A stretch of 64,000 nt of DNA from Mitsuokella jalaludinii DSM 13811 (GTDB taxonomy: Bacteria; Bacillota; Negativicutes; Selenomonadales; Selenomonadaceae): positions 1 through 64,000 of the forward strand of contig NZ_JNKR01000007.1 in NCBI RefSeq assembly GCF_000702905.1, written 5' to 3'. The position numbers and the translations under genes were made by a program. The notes beneath the pieces are model-generated. The model saw only the letters and a list, made by a program, of their open reading frames with translations. It made no database searches and was not told the origin of the DNA. Shown here one piece after another: positions 48,125-63,100 of this stretch (the stretch's first letter is position 1; every line of letters begins with the position of its first letter).

Positions 48125-48155
48125 CTGCTAGACCATCAAGAAGGAGGTAATCATC

Positions 48156-51100
48156 ATGAGTTATACACGTTATACGAATCGAAAGAATGAGCGTGCAAGC
48201 ACCAAGGATGCGGCCCGCATGACCCGCACCGAAGCGAATCGGCTGACCGATAAGGTCCTCTCGGCCCTGATGGCAGCAGGACTCGTGATGAGCCCCACGG
48301 CGGTGGATGCTTCGGAGATCAAAGACGTCAATAACCAGCCGGTATCTGCGGAGAGTGGCGTCTACAACATCTATGCCCAGAAACTCCACGGCGATATTGC
48401 CATCAATGAATTCGCGAAATTCCAGCTGGATGCCAATGATATCGCCAATCTGTACTTCCACAAGCAAGGCGAGACAATCAATGCCGGGAATCTCCTGAAC
48501 TTCGTCAACACGCGCATCGACATCAACGGCACGGTCAATGCCATCAGGAACGGCACGATCGGCGGCAATCTCTTCTTCCTGAGCCCCGAGGGCATGGCCG
48601 TCGGCAAGAGTGGCGTCATCAATACGGGGGCCCTCTATGTCATGGCACCGGCTACGACATCCCTGCCTGGCGAATCGAATTATGGATCGCTGAAAGGCGT
48701 TTTTGATAAAGGAGCGGCCACTGAGGATCATCTCAATGCCATCAAGAATGGCAGTCCGCTCATCCCGCTCAATCCCAGCGGCACCATCAGCGTGCTGGGC
48801 AAGATCAACGCGGCAGACGATGTGAAGCTCTACGCTGCGCAGATTGCCGTGGGCAGGAATCTGACAGGGCAAGCGATTGACGGCACAGCAGCGGGCGGCG
48901 TCGAGAAGGCAGCGGCCATCGAGACGGGCGTGACGGATTTTGCCTCGCTGGTCAATCTGACCGATGACCAGAAAACGGCAGCCGGTCTTGGCAATCTGCA
49001 GGCCACGCAAACGGGCAATGGCGACATCGTGCTGGCAGCCAAGGCGGCATACGCCAATGCCTATGACAAGGCGTTCAACGACCTTGGCAAACTGGCAGGC
49101 CTCCTCGGGACCACGGAGACCCCGGAAATCAATGTGCCCAAGACCATCACGGCCAGCGTGGAGAACTACGGCACCATCAAGACGAGCACGGCGACTGGAG
49201 ATGTTGTGCTCAAGGCAGAAGCCACCAACGGCAATAAGGACTCAGCCTCTGGTGCCAGCGCCTTTGCCCAGACCGTGGCTGACGTCAAAGTCCAGGGGGA
49301 TGTCAAGGCAGCGGGCCAGGTAGAACTGACAGCAAAGGCTGACAACACCTATGTGGACAGTGGCAATTCCGTTACGGATAATCTGGGGGATACTCTCAGC
49401 TATGTGGTGCCTGTCGGTGCCAATGTCATGATCCTCGACAACAAGGCCAGTGTGACGGTGGAAAAAGAGGCCCAGGTGGAAGGCAGCCAGGTGGCTGTTT
49501 CGGCCGAGGCCAATCTCGATGGCACTGCCGGCGTGATGGCTGCGGGGCGCAAGCTGGTCAGCAAGGTCCCCAGCGCCATTCCGGCTGTGGGGATGGGCTA
49601 TGCCAAGGCCACGAATGAGGCGACGGTGCAGATTGACGGCAACGTCAAGGCCACCGGGGCCGATACCGTGGATGACAAGGGCAATGTCAAGGATAAAGCC
49701 CTCCAGATCAAGGCCAATGCCCAGTCAGCTGTGGATCATTCCGCCAGCACGACGGTCAAGAAGGGTGCGCTTGGGGCAGGTTCGGCCTCTCTGGCAGCTG
49801 CTGTGGCCATTACGGACCACACGAACGATGCCACGGTCAATCTCAACGGGATGGCAGAGGCGGAGCAGGGCTCGGCTTCTGTCACGGCGGACACGGTCCA
49901 TAAGCTCAACACCTCGGCCACGGCCAAAGCTACCGATGAGACAGTGGGCACGGCTGCCGTGGATGTAGTGGTCCACGCGAGCACGAGTGCCGTAGATGTG
50001 CAGGGGACGGTCAACGCAAAAAACGATGTCACGATCAAGGCGACAAATACTACAGATGAGAACACCCATGTGAGCAACAACAACTTGGGTATGGGGAAAC
50101 TGCAAGCGGAAGCTATGAAGGCGGCAGACCTCACGGGCATCAGCAATAAAGTCAAGGAGAACAAGGTTGTCGCCGGCATCTTGAGCAAGCTTCAGAAGGA
50201 CGGCGGAAATACCGACGTTCCCTTGAGCACAACGCTTGGCCAGACGCTCTCGGCCGGTGCTGCCGTGACGGTGGCGGATGAAACCAACAAGGCCAAAGTG
50301 AATATCGGCAGCAAGGCTTCCGTCCAGGCCGGGCAGGAATTGACGGCCAAGGCGGAATCGAAGGTCTACGACACGATGATGACGGCTTCAGGAGCTACGA
50401 GCTCGTTCAAGAACAGCGACAATAGCTCGGATACCGTGACCATCGCAACAGGCGTCGTCTACGCCGGCATGGACAATCAGGCCGATGTCACGGTAGCAGA
50501 CGGAACGGATGATCAGCACGCCACGCTGAAGGCCAACGGCAACTTGAACCTCCAGAGCAGCAATATCATGGAATACCACCGCCCGGAGCGCATGAAACGC
50601 GAGATCGACCGCAGCATCGAGAAGCTCAATACGGCGATTGATGCCATTGCAAACATGCCGGAAGCCAAGCAAGAACAGGCCAAGGAAATCCTGGAGCAGC
50701 TGGAGAAGCTGAAGACATCCATGACGGGAATGGCTGCAGCCTTTACGACGGACTATCTGCAGGATACATCCAATGTCAAGAACCTGACGGCAGAGGGCAC
50801 GCTGAACAAGATCGGCAACGTCGCCGGGACAGGCTGGGAAATCCTCAATGCTGTCACGAAAATCCAGCAGTCTGTGGCGCAGCTGCAGGATGTGACCTCG
50901 CCTTTTGGTGAAGTGGTCACGAATGCTCTGGCCGTCGTCACGAATGCCGTGGCTTTCACGGAGCCGAATCAGTATGCCAATGTCTCGGCAGCTGCTGTCT
51001 CGAGAGGCGGCAGTGACACCAAGGCATCCCTGGCCGCGGCGGTCACGGCGACCGACTTCGATTACGGCAGCCATGTGACGGTCGGCAAGCATGCGTCGTT

Positions 51101-54100
51101 GACGGCGGGGAATGCGCTGGACCTGAGGGCCGAAGAAGCCATCAAGGATGTCAACATCACCGGCAAGAACAAAGTCTGGAAGAATGATGCGGAAGCAGCC
51201 GGCGGCGTCGGCATCGGCGGCAGCGTGAATTATCAGAATTTCGATACGGATACACTTGTCAAGGTCGGTAAGGGCGCAGCCCTGACGGCCGGTGACATGG
51301 AGCTTGCGAGCAGCTCGGACATCTTCCATACGGGCGTCATGCTCTCGGCGGGCAAGGCGGAAGGCAGCGCCATCAGCGGCATGCTGGCCATGACCGATTC
51401 GGACAGCAAGAATCAGACCCTCGTGGACAAAGACGCTGTCCTGAAGGCCGTTAAAGATGCGGACAAGAAGGGCAGCATTGCCATTACTGGCTATAACGAT
51501 ACGAATGTGAACAATGCCATCCTGTCGCTCTCGGCAGGAAGTGGTGCGGCTGCTGCCGGCATTGCGGCGGCCATCAACAAGGTGGATGTGGTCAACCGGG
51601 CGGCGGTGGAGAACATCGATGCAGCCGATGATGATGAAAAAAGCGGCAGCATCCAGGCTTCCAAGCTGGGCGTGAGCGCGGAGACCACCGGCCTCATCAA
51701 CATCATCAGTGTGGCTGGCGGCGTGACGGCCAGTGGCAAGGATCCCGAAAAACCAGAAGCGGACAAAGGGCCTCTTGACAAGCTCGGCGACGGCTTTGGC
51801 AAGCTGGCGAGCCTCACGGATACCGTCAACGGGAAAATCAATGACGTCTCGAAAAAGGTACAGAATGTCATCAGCACCGTCAATGGGGCCGGAGCATCCC
51901 AGGGCGGGACGCAGAGTGCTGTGCCAACAAAATCCGAGACGGCTCCGTCCTTTGCCTTTGCCGGGGCTGGCAGTGTGTCGCTGAACCTCGTCAGCGATAC
52001 GACGCAGGCCGTCATCGACGGGGCACATGTCAATCTGAACAATGACGGCGTCCTGCAGGCAGGTGCCCGGGATACTGCTTTTGTCGGTGCCTTCAGCGGC
52101 GGTGCGGCCATCTCGGCGCGCAAGGGTCAGAGTAGCGGGACGAGTGCGGCCTTCAGCGGGGCCGTGGGCGTCAACAAGATTGACAATACCATCGAATCTG
52201 CCGTAAAGAACAGCACGGTCGAGGGCCTCAAGAGCATGGACGTCACGGCCCTTTCCGGCGGCACTTCCGTGGCAGTGGGGACCGGTCTGTCCCTGACCAA
52301 GAACAGCCAGCCCGGCAACAACTTCGCGGGCGGCGCATCTGTTTCCGTCAACCTCATCGACAAGGATGTGAAGGCTCTCGCCGAGAAGAATACCGTTTCC
52401 GGCGTTTCGGCTGACGAGAAGGCCGCTGTCAAGCTGACGGCCTATGAGAGCGACCTCCAGGTCACGGGCGGCGTCAATGCCAATGTGGCCACCGGCGGCG
52501 GTACGGCCGTGGGCGGCAGCATCACCGTGGCGGATATCAACAACGATCTCGATGCCCGCATCAGCGGCGGGATGTATACGAATATCAAAACGGCTGATGC
52601 TGAGAGCCTCCTGGCCACCAAGCAGATCACGGCGGCCATCTCCACAGGCGTCGCCGTGGGCGGCAGTGGGACGAACAACGCCTTTACCGGGGCCATGGTC
52701 TACAACGGGCTGCACAATACGGTGAAGGCCGGCATCGATGGCCGTGCCAAGGTGACGGCGGATTCCATCGCGGTCCGCGCGCACGATACCACCAGCGGTT
52801 CGGCAGAAGCCAAGCCGTATCAGGACCTTTTGGGGAACTACAAGGAGCATCAGCAGTTTGCCGAAGATGCCGGCGTGGATACGGACGGTTCTTCCTATTA
52901 CAAGACCTCCGACAGCAGCAACGGCCTGGATACGGCCGGTGAAAAAGTGGACTTCGACGGCAACAAGGGCAGCCTGAGCGTGGGCGCCGCCTTTGTGGTG
53001 GCCGGCTCCAGCGGCAATGCGGCCGGAGCGGCGGTCAACGTGGCCAATGTCGACAATGATTTCACGGCAGCCATCGCCGACGCCACCCTTGCAGCCAATT
53101 CCGTCTCGGCCGAGGCGGATGCGGATTCCCTGGCCGTCAACGTATCGGCCGGTGTGGCCGCCGGTTCCAAGGATTTCGGCGGCATGGGCAGCGTGACCTG
53201 GCAGGATATGGACAACACGGTCCTTGCCAAGGCCAGTGATTCGGACATCACGGCAGACTCCCTGGCGGTCAAAGCGGCCAGCAATTCACAGGCTGTGAAC
53301 GTGGCCGGTTCCGTGGCCTACGGCAAGACGGCAGGCGTTGGGGCCGCCCTGGCCTACAATGGCCTGGACAATCACATCGGTGCCTACCTGGCCGGAGGCA
53401 GCGTGACAGCGAAAACGCCGTCCACCGGTGTGAGCGTGGATGTGGAAGGCAAGAATACGGGCAAGATTTATGGCATCGGGGCTGCTGTGGCCGCCAGCCA
53501 GAATGCAGCCGTGAACGGTACCGTGGTGATGAACCATGGCGGCAGTGACACGGAAGCCGCAGTAGGGGAAGTGCGCCCTGAAGACGGGACCAATACGGTA
53601 AAAGATACTGCAGTGGCCAATGCCGAAGCTGTGAAAGTGAAAGCCGAAAGCGACGATGTGCGGGTGGCTGTTGCCGGCAATGTCAGTGCCAGCGGCAAGG
53701 TGGCCCTGGGCGGTGCCGTAGCCTACAACGATGTGGGCGGCGCTTCTTCCGGCACAGAGAATGCCAAGCAGAAGACGCGTGCGGCACTCGTCTCCACCAC
53801 GCTGACCAATGTCAAGAATGGCACGGTGACCGTGAAGGCCGCGGATAACTCCACCCTGACGACAGTTGGCGTGGGCGTCGGCGGCGCCGGCAAGGTGGCC
53901 GTGCAGGGCGCAGCGGCGACGTCGCTCGTCAACAAGGCTGTTTTGGCCGAAATCAAGGACAGCTCCATCGACAAGGATGAAGACAAGGCTGCTGTTGTGA
54001 GCGTACAGGCAACGAGCAACAGCGAGATCAACAGTACGGCTGTGGTAGGCGCAGGCAGTGGCACCTTTGCCGGCGGCGCCGGCGTAGCCGTCAACCGCAT

Positions 54101-57100
54101 CAATCAGGATACTGCGGCCACCATGAGCGGCAGCACGGTCAAAGACAAGCATACCACCGTGCAGGCAGACGGGAATTCCACCATTACGTCCATTGGTGTG
54201 GGCGCAGCTTTGGCCGGCAAGGTAGCTCTTGCGGGGAACATCGCCGTGAACCAGATTGGCAACAACGTGAAGGCTGCTGTGACGGGCAGCACCCTGACCA
54301 GCAGCGGCAACATCGGCGTACTGGCCAATGGGCGAGAAAAATTGACGAACTATGCCGGGACGGTGAGCGGTGCAGCCGGCAATGCCGGTCTCGGCATGGG
54401 CGTCAGCTACAATGCCATCACGGGCAATGTGGAAAGCACTGTGGGAGAAAGTTCCCTGGAGGCCCGGGGCAAGGAGACCGAGACGGTGGGCGACGCGCAG
54501 AAGGGCGTGGCTGTGACCGCGTCCGGTCAGCATAACCTGAAGAGCGTGGCCCTGACAGCCGGTCTGGCCGGTTCTGACACGGTGGCCGTGGGTGCCGCCG
54601 GCACGGTGACGGTGAACAACATCGGCGGGACCACCCGGGCAGCCGTGACCGGCACGGACATCAATGCCGAGCTGGATAACAGCATGGCCGGTGATGTGGC
54701 CGTGAAAGCCCACGATGTGACCAAGAGCGAAAGCCATGTGGGCTCCCTGTCTGTGGGCATCGGCGCCGATGGCGGGGCCGGTGTGAGCGCGGCTTCGGAT
54801 ACCCTGCTCCTTGACCGGGAGACGGCTGCGGAACTGAGCGGCACGGATGCGGCGAAAAAGACGGTCAACGGCCGGAACTTGGCCGTAACGGCAGACCAGA
54901 AGTCCACAGTCGTCACCAATGCGGACGGCGTGGCTGGTGCCGGCGGGATCTACGGGTCAGGCGCAGTAGCGGCAACAGCAGCCGCCACCAAACTGGACGG
55001 CTCCGTGACCGCCACCATGAAGAACATCATCAGCAACAACAAGGGCCTGGACATCTCGGCCAAACGCGACCATGAGACCACTCTGGTCAGCGCTTCGGCA
55101 GCAATGTCGGCGGCTATGGTTTCCGGCGCCGTGGGAGCTGGTGTGGGCGTGGTCAACGATGACTTCACCACCAATGCAGAACTTATAAACAGTGATGTCA
55201 CGGCAAGTAAGGAAGACGGCCAGACTGGTTCCGGTTCCGTGAACGTGGCAGCCGACAGCAGCACTTCTGTAACAACGGTCGTGGCCGGTGTGGCTGGTTC
55301 CATGGGTGCGGCGGCTTCGACGATTTCCGTCAACAATTTGAACAGCCAGACTGCAGCGGTCGTGGATAACAGCACCGTGGCAGCCGACCAGGACTTTGCC
55401 GTGGATGCTCATAACCGGGTGACCACGAAGTTCAACGCGGCTACGCTTGGTGCGGGCGGCGCCGCCATCGCCACGGGCGTGGGCGTCAACACCATCGGCA
55501 CCTCTACCCTGGCCGAGGTGAACAAGAGCACCATCAAGGCTCAGAAGGCGGCCATCACCTCCCGGGAAGAGATGGATGTGGATCAGAACCTGGTGGGCGC
55601 TACGGCGGGCAGCCTCGGTATCAATGCCAACGTGATGGTGACCTCCATCGGCACCGAACTGGCGGATACCTACGGCAGCAGCGATAATAACGGGGCTTCT
55701 TTTGATACGACCGCTGCGTTGAAGAGGTCCAATACGGCCCTGGATTCCCAGAAGACGGCTACCACCGATGACGGGGATGAGAGCAGCAAGGTGGTCAAGG
55801 ACACCCTCCACAACAGGGATACGGGCGTCGCGGCCACCGATGCTTCTGGCGTGACCGTTTCTTCCGGCAAGAGCGACGCCAAGGGGACCCAGGTGGCAGT
55901 GACGAACTCTGATATCACCACGACAGATACGATGGCCCTCCGAGCTGATCGCAAGACCGATGCCCAGATTACAGCAGCTTCGGCCAGCGTTTCGGGTTCG
56001 CTAGGGCTCAGTGCGACGGTTGCCGTCCTCGATGCGAAGAAAGATGCCGGCGTCAGCATCAGTGGCAGTAAACTGCAGGCGGGCAAGGCCCTTTCTGTGG
56101 CAGCTGCGCAGAGTGGCGAGACGGGCATCGATGCGTATCAGGCGAATATCGCCGGTGTGGCTGCTGTCAGCGCGGCCTATGCCCAGAGCAGCTCCAGCGG
56201 TGAGACTAAAATCGAAGCCGTGGGTTCTACGCTGACTTCCGACAAGGAAGGTATCACAATGAAGGCAGAGGACAAGTCCCAGACGGCGTCGTCGGTTTAC
56301 GGCGCGACGGCAGGCCTCGTGACGGCCGGAGCCCTTGTTTCCAAGGCAGACAATACCAGTGATGTGAATCTTGCAGTCAAGGGAAGTGCGCTGCATACGG
56401 CCCAGGGAACGGCCAGCCTGCAGGCCGATAAGGCCAATGTGGTCACGGCCAAAACATATGGCGGTGCCTTTGGCCTGGTCGGTGCCAACGGTGTCGTCGC
56501 CCTGGCAAGTGACGAGGGTGCATCCAAGATTCTCGTCGCGCAGAGCAATAGCAAGAACAGCTCCTTCATTGGTCAGACGGCAAGCCTGCAGGCCACGACC
56601 CGTCCGGCTGTCACGGCGGAGACGGGCAGCCTCTCTGTTGCCCTTCTCGGCAGTGCCAGTGCGTCTGTGGCAACGGCCTCTGCTAAAGGCGAGGCCCGCG
56701 TCCAGGTAGCTGACGGCACGACTCTCGATGTTGACAAGGCAGAAATCACAGCCAGCGCCGAAAGCCAGAATGGAAAAAACAACAGTGAAGCCAAGGTCAA
56801 GGGCTTTGCAGCAGCCGGCCGCGGTACGGCCGTCATCAATACGGCGATAGCCAATACGGATATCGATACGGACGTGACGATGGGCAAGGTTTCCTTCAAG
56901 AAGAATAGGGGAACGGCTCTGAACGTGATATCGGCCAACACGACGCAGACTGCAGCCGATGCCCGCGGCATTACCGTCGGCGGCCTTTTCGCCAGCGGCA
57001 CGAATCTGGCCTATACGGGAAGCGGCACGGAAAAAGATGCCAATACTGCGACGATTACGCTGCAGGGCAATAAGACGCAGCTGAAATCGCTGTCCGCCAA

Positions 57101-60100
57101 TGCCAGCGGCACGACGCACAATCTGACGACAGCCGACGGCAGCGGCGGCGGCATGATCAGCGGCGACCTGGCCGGTGCTGTAGACAACAAGACGTATACG
57201 GGCAGCAAGGTTACCCTCAAGGGCAGCTGGGATGTGAACGGTGACGTGGCCATCCAGTCGGCCCAGACGGACCATATGGACCTGAACGCCGATGCCACGA
57301 AGGCAGCCGTCGTCGGTGCCAGTGCCACCAAGGCCGACAATACGGCCAATGGGGCTGCTGATGTCGTGCTGACGGGCAGTCAGATTACCAGTGGCGGCCT
57401 GCTCACGGCCAAGGCAAACAGCAAGGTAAATTTTGGCCAGAACAAGGCGTATGCCGTGGAAGGCAGCGGTTATGGCGGTGTCGCCGTGCAGGGCGCTAAG
57501 CTCAATAACACGGTAAACCGCACGGCCAATGTAGATGCCCGCAATGCGTCCCTTACGAGCAGCGGCAGTCAGATCCTGGCAGCAGAATCAGGCGGCAAGA
57601 TCAACGCGGCCGGCTATATCAAAGCAGCCGGTGCCGGCGCGGCTACCTGGGTGGATGTGGACAACAACCTGACCAGCCAGAATACCATCACGACCGATGG
57701 GAAGACTTCGCTGCGCACGGATACGGCGGACAGCGATATCACCCTCGCGGCTTCGGACGACTGGAATGTAACGGCCAAAGGTGTGGCCGTTACCCAGGGC
57801 GGCGCCGTCGGCGGTGCTTCGTCGGATGTCAAGAACACCCTGCAGCGGACGAACAAAGTCGATGTCCAGGGCAAAGTCTACAGCTTGAACGATGTCAATC
57901 TCTATGCGGGCAAAGATGAAAACGGCGCCCTGGATAACCTGGACCTGAATGTTGAGTCGGAAGCCTACAACAAGACGGCGCTTTCTGTCGCCGTCCCGAA
58001 ATTCAAGGATACGCTGACTCAGGCCAATCAGGTCATCGTCGGCAAGGATGCAGATGTCGCCGGTGTCCGTCATGTCAGTGCTTATGCCGATGAAGCCGGC
58101 AAATACCTGCGCGAACAGTCTGTGAAGTATACCTGGTATCACAGCGATGCCAATGAAAACTTCACCAGCACGTCCGTTGGCAAGAAGTCCGACAGCATCA
58201 ACGACAAGACAGATAACTATGTACAGATTGACGGCAAGGTGACGGCCGGCACGCAGAACAAGCAAAAAGTCGTCATCGGCGGGACGGGACAGATTGTCGT
58301 TCTCGACCAAGATGAACTGGCTGCTGTCAAAGCTGTCAAAGGGCAGGAAAATGCTGTCCAGCATCCGACAATCGACGCTTCGAGCGGCATCGATACGGCA
58401 AACATCACCTATGCACGCATCGATTACGCCAATGCCCTGGTGACACGCTACTATGAACTGGCTAACTTGATCAGCCAGTACAGTGACAGCAAGGACCTGA
58501 CGGCGCTGAAAGGCTATCAGGATGAGCAGACGCGCATCTACAACGAACTCAACGACCTGGGCCTTCTGTCCAAGGCAATCGGAGAAGATGGCAAGGAATA
58601 TCTGGTGCCTGTCAGCGGCCTTACGGTGGATACCATCACGCTGCCGGATATCGTCGCTTCGGGCGGCAATATCACGGTGGAAGCAGGCAGCCTGAAAGGC
58701 GCAGGTACCTTGAAAGCCCAGGGCAGTCCGGAAGCTACTGTGGAAAACCATACCAATCTTTATCTGAAAGTGGGAGATGTGCGAGCCGTCAATCCGGGCG
58801 GTGAAATCCACTACAATGGCCAGTCTCTGGCCAAAGATGCCGTTGCGATCATCAAGAATGCCAATCAGGACAAGTCCTCTGCCGTCAATCTGACGGTCAG
58901 CACCGACGCTGCCACCAGTACCGGTGGCACGGTCACCATCAAGAGCGACTACGGCAAGGCTGCCATCAAAGCGAAAATCGACGAAGTCGATGCCAATAAC
59001 AAGAAGACGGGCAAAAAGGTCGATGCCGAGCTCGTCCCGAAGGCCGATATTGAAATTAACGGCAATGTCGAGGCGGAAAATGGCGTCGTTACGGTAGAAG
59101 ACAAGAACTACAACATTCTCCTGCAGGGCGAAGGCAGCCGCACGGCGGAAGTCAACGGCAAGGAAATCCACCTGACCGCCGGCAAGAGCATCAGCCAGGG
59201 CTTTACCCAGGGCATCGTCAACATCGGCGGCAACCCGGAACAGCTGTACAAAGACAAATATTTCAACAGTGAAGTCCAGGAATACAACAAAGCTTATGGC
59301 TTTGAGCATACTGAGCGCGTTCATGCGGAAGACCGGACGCATGATGATGTACTGAACGGCAGCGGTTCGCGCATTGCCGGCGACAATATCTACATCAACG
59401 CGTCGGACATCAACTTCAACGGCCTGATTCAGAGCGGCTACGGCAAATACGAAGTTACCGTTGCCAGCACAGTGACGCCGCAAGTCCAGAAGCTAGACCG
59501 CAGCTGGGCGCGCATGGGCAAACAGAATCTGTCCGATGCGGTCATCACCACAGGAACGTATTATCTTGTACAGGAAGGCGGCAAAGTCCTGCAGGCGGAC
59601 GGTACCTACAAATACCAGCCTGATGTCTACTACAATCCGTCGACGCAGAAACTGGTCATCCCCGATATCGATGCCCACGGCGGCAAGATTTATCTGAGCG
59701 GCCGCATTTCCAGCACGGGCAATGGCAAAATTGTGGCCCTCGACGGTGCCTATGACATCAGCGTGACTAACAATACGAACACGGCTCTGCAGGTGGGCAA
59801 GCTTATCAGCAACAAAAATGACGGCCTGATCAGCATTGCCGATTCCTCCAGGAATCAAGTCACGGAATATACCCGCAATAGTACGGTGGTCAAGGACCTG
59901 ACAAACTGGGACAAAGCTGCCGGCGACTGGAAAGTCCTCAGCACCAGCGGTGCTTCTTCCGTGTACAATCCACAGAAAGACCTGCGCTACAACTGGACCA
60001 GTGGCCAAAAAGTCACCACGAAGAAACATTACGAGCATGACCATAAAGCCGGCCTCTGGGGAGCTGTCACGACGCTGAATGAAACGGAACTGACGAAGTA

Positions 60101-63100
60101 TGAACAGGAAATTACGCCACAGGATATGGGTCATAAGACTTTTACCAATGATAACGGCGTCTATATCGATACGAGCAACCTTACGAATAAGGACAAGCAG
60201 TATGTCTTTGTCTACGACAATGTGGTCCTGAATAATTCCCGGACGCAGCCAGTGGTCACCAAGCGCTGGAAGACAGGCTTCCTGGGCTGGTTCCATTGGG
60301 AACGCACCGAATGGGATACCAACACGGGTACGGCCCAGCAGTATGTGGGCAGTGTCAAAGCGGATCACGGCATCGATATTGGTTTCCTCGGCAATCAGAA
60401 TGGCAATTCGGCCATCAATGTGACGAGCAAAGCCGGGGTCACCCTGGCCGGCAGAATCCAGTCCAGCCAGAGCGGGGCGGGCTCGACCATTGCCATCACA
60501 TCGCAGGAAGGTGCCATCAATCAGAATGGCGGCCTGCTCAAGGGCGACAACATCAAGCTCAGCGCCAAAAAGGGCCTGACGAATATTGCCATCGAGTCCC
60601 TTGGCGATACGGTGAAGCTCGACGCGGCCAATACCGGCAGAGGCAATATGAACATCACCGTTGACGGTGCCTATGGCAAAGCGGGCCATGTCAATCTGGT
60701 AAAAGCGGAGAACATGAATGGCGATGTCAGCCTGACTGTTTTGGGCAATCTGACCCAGAGCACGGCTGAGGCTGTCAAAGGCAATCGCATCGACATCGTC
60801 AGCCGGCAGGGAGGCGTTGGTACGGCCGCGACGGCTTTGAAGGTGGAAACACCGGATCACGCTGTCGACGTGCTGAACCCGCTTTCCAGCAGTGTCAACA
60901 TTACGGCTAAGGGCGATATCTATGCAGCAGAAGACAGCAATCTGCGCGTCGGTACCATCAAATCGACGGGCGGCAATGTGACGCTGACCACTGCAGGCAG
61001 CCTCATCGATGCCCTGCCCAGCGGCGAGACCATCGACCGTGGCAATACGGCAGATCTCGTTCAGGGCTGGAAAGACCTGGGCCTGATCGACGGTGAAGGA
61101 CAGTACAAGCAGAAACAGGCAGAAGACGTGGCCGCATACAAGGACGGTGTCCAGTCTGAATTTGCGCAGTACCTAAATTTGAAGACTGCTTATGCAAACA
61201 AGGAAGAAGCAGCTGAAAATGACGTCAATTATCAGACCCTGAAAGACCGCTATGGCGCTTATGCAAGTGCTGACGACTATCTGGCTAAAAGCGATACAGC
61301 CAAAAATCATCTGGCCAATCTGCAGAAGGCCGGTGCCGGCTGGACGGAAAATGAGCTTCTCTATGCCATCAGCGATGCCATCGTCAACAAGGCTCAGGGC
61401 AGTACGGATACAGAACTGAAGGAAGCGAACATTTCCGGTCAGAATATCACGATCCACGCGAAGAACATTGGCTCGGACAAGGCGGCCGAAGATGTGTTGG
61501 TCAAGGATATCACCACGGATGAACGTCTCGATGACCTGAAGAAAGTCGTCAATGCCAACGTTTCCGATGTGGGCTATACCAAGAATGACAAGGGTGAGAA
61601 TGTGTTCCGCATCTACGGCAAGGTGCCTGTGGGCATCGAAGCTAGAGGTGAATTGAACATCGCGTCCGACGGCAATATCTATGTGGCCGGCCGTGCGTCC
61701 GGTGAAAATAAGGATACAGTCCTGAAACTGGGCAAAGTAACGACCAGCACGGGTGATATCCGCGTTTTGGGCAAAGCCGGTGTGACCAACTCCCTGAAGG
61801 ATGGCAGTGCCAACCTGAACGGAAAGAATCTGATCCTCGAAGGCGGCAGTTCCGACATCGGGGCAGCGGACAAACCCATTGACGTCGACCTTACGGGCAG
61901 CCTGTCTGCTCTGACGGACGGCAGCATGTATATCAGCAGTGTGGGCAATCACAATCTGCAGCTTTCCGGGCTCTATGCCGGCAAGGATATGGTGCTGGCC
62001 TCCAGGAAGGATATCGCCATGAGTCCTGACGCATCGGCACAGGCTTACCTCAATGCCGGCAGACTACTTGATTTGAAGGCAGAGGGCGGCATCGGTGCAA
62101 AGGACAGCGGCGTACGCATCCTGGGAAATGGCGCGACCATCAATGCTGAAGCAAAAGATGGCAATATTTACCTGGCCGGCAAGAGAAAGGCCGGGGAACA
62201 GGACGGTCTTCTCCTGCTCGGTATGGTGAAGACGAATCCGGGCCATATGATTGATGTGGCGGCTGAAACCAGCCTGGGCCTTGGGAGCAACGAAAACGCG
62301 TCGCTGCTTGTGAGCCAGGTGCAGGCAGATACGGTGAACCTGTCAAGTGACAGGGAAATCAACCTGAAAAACGGCACGCTCACTGCTGGCACGCTGAAAC
62401 TGAAGGCCGACGGTTCCATCAACCAGACGGCAGCTCATGCCATCACGGCTTCGGATGTTTCTGTGGACGCAGCGGCAGGCATCAGCCTGAACAGCGGAGC
62501 AGAGGCAGAATCCAAGATGTTCAATGCGTTCAAGGAGGTGACGCTGAATAACGCCAGCGAGGCGACGGACATCGTGCTCGGCAACGGCGGCGATGAGGAC
62601 CTGAAAGTCATCTTCGCCGACGGCAGCAAGGCCCAGGATGTCACCGTCCGCAATTATGCGAACGGCGAGGCCAACGACCTCGATATCCACGGCCCGATTG
62701 CAGCCGCAGCAGGCATTGCGCTCATAAACGACGAAGGTTCGCTGGTCACGACGGGCGGCTTGGATGCCAAAGCGGATATCCGCGAAACGGCAAAGGGCAG
62801 CCTCAATAACAGCGATGCACTTCACGCCGAGCAGGATATCGTCCTGACGGCAACAGATGGTAGCATCATCAACGACGCAGCCATCACAGCAAAGCGCAAT
62901 GTGACCATGAAGGCTGGCGATTCCATCGAGAACCGTGCCGCAACAACGGCCTATACCGGTGCGATTTCCCTGAACGCTTATCATGACATCAAACAGAAGG
63001 GCGATGCCAAGGCTGGCACCGACACTACAGCTGAGTCTGCGGATGGCAGTGTCACGGTCGAAGGCAGCCTGACAAGCGGCAAGGCGACGCTTGCCAAAGC

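Noticed and set aside
50388..52850. 820-codon minus-strand frame
   Set aside because: It is antisense to the adhesin gene, where low stop-codon density on the opposite strand follows from codon usage. The plus frame has a signal peptide, TPS domain and ribosome-binding site.
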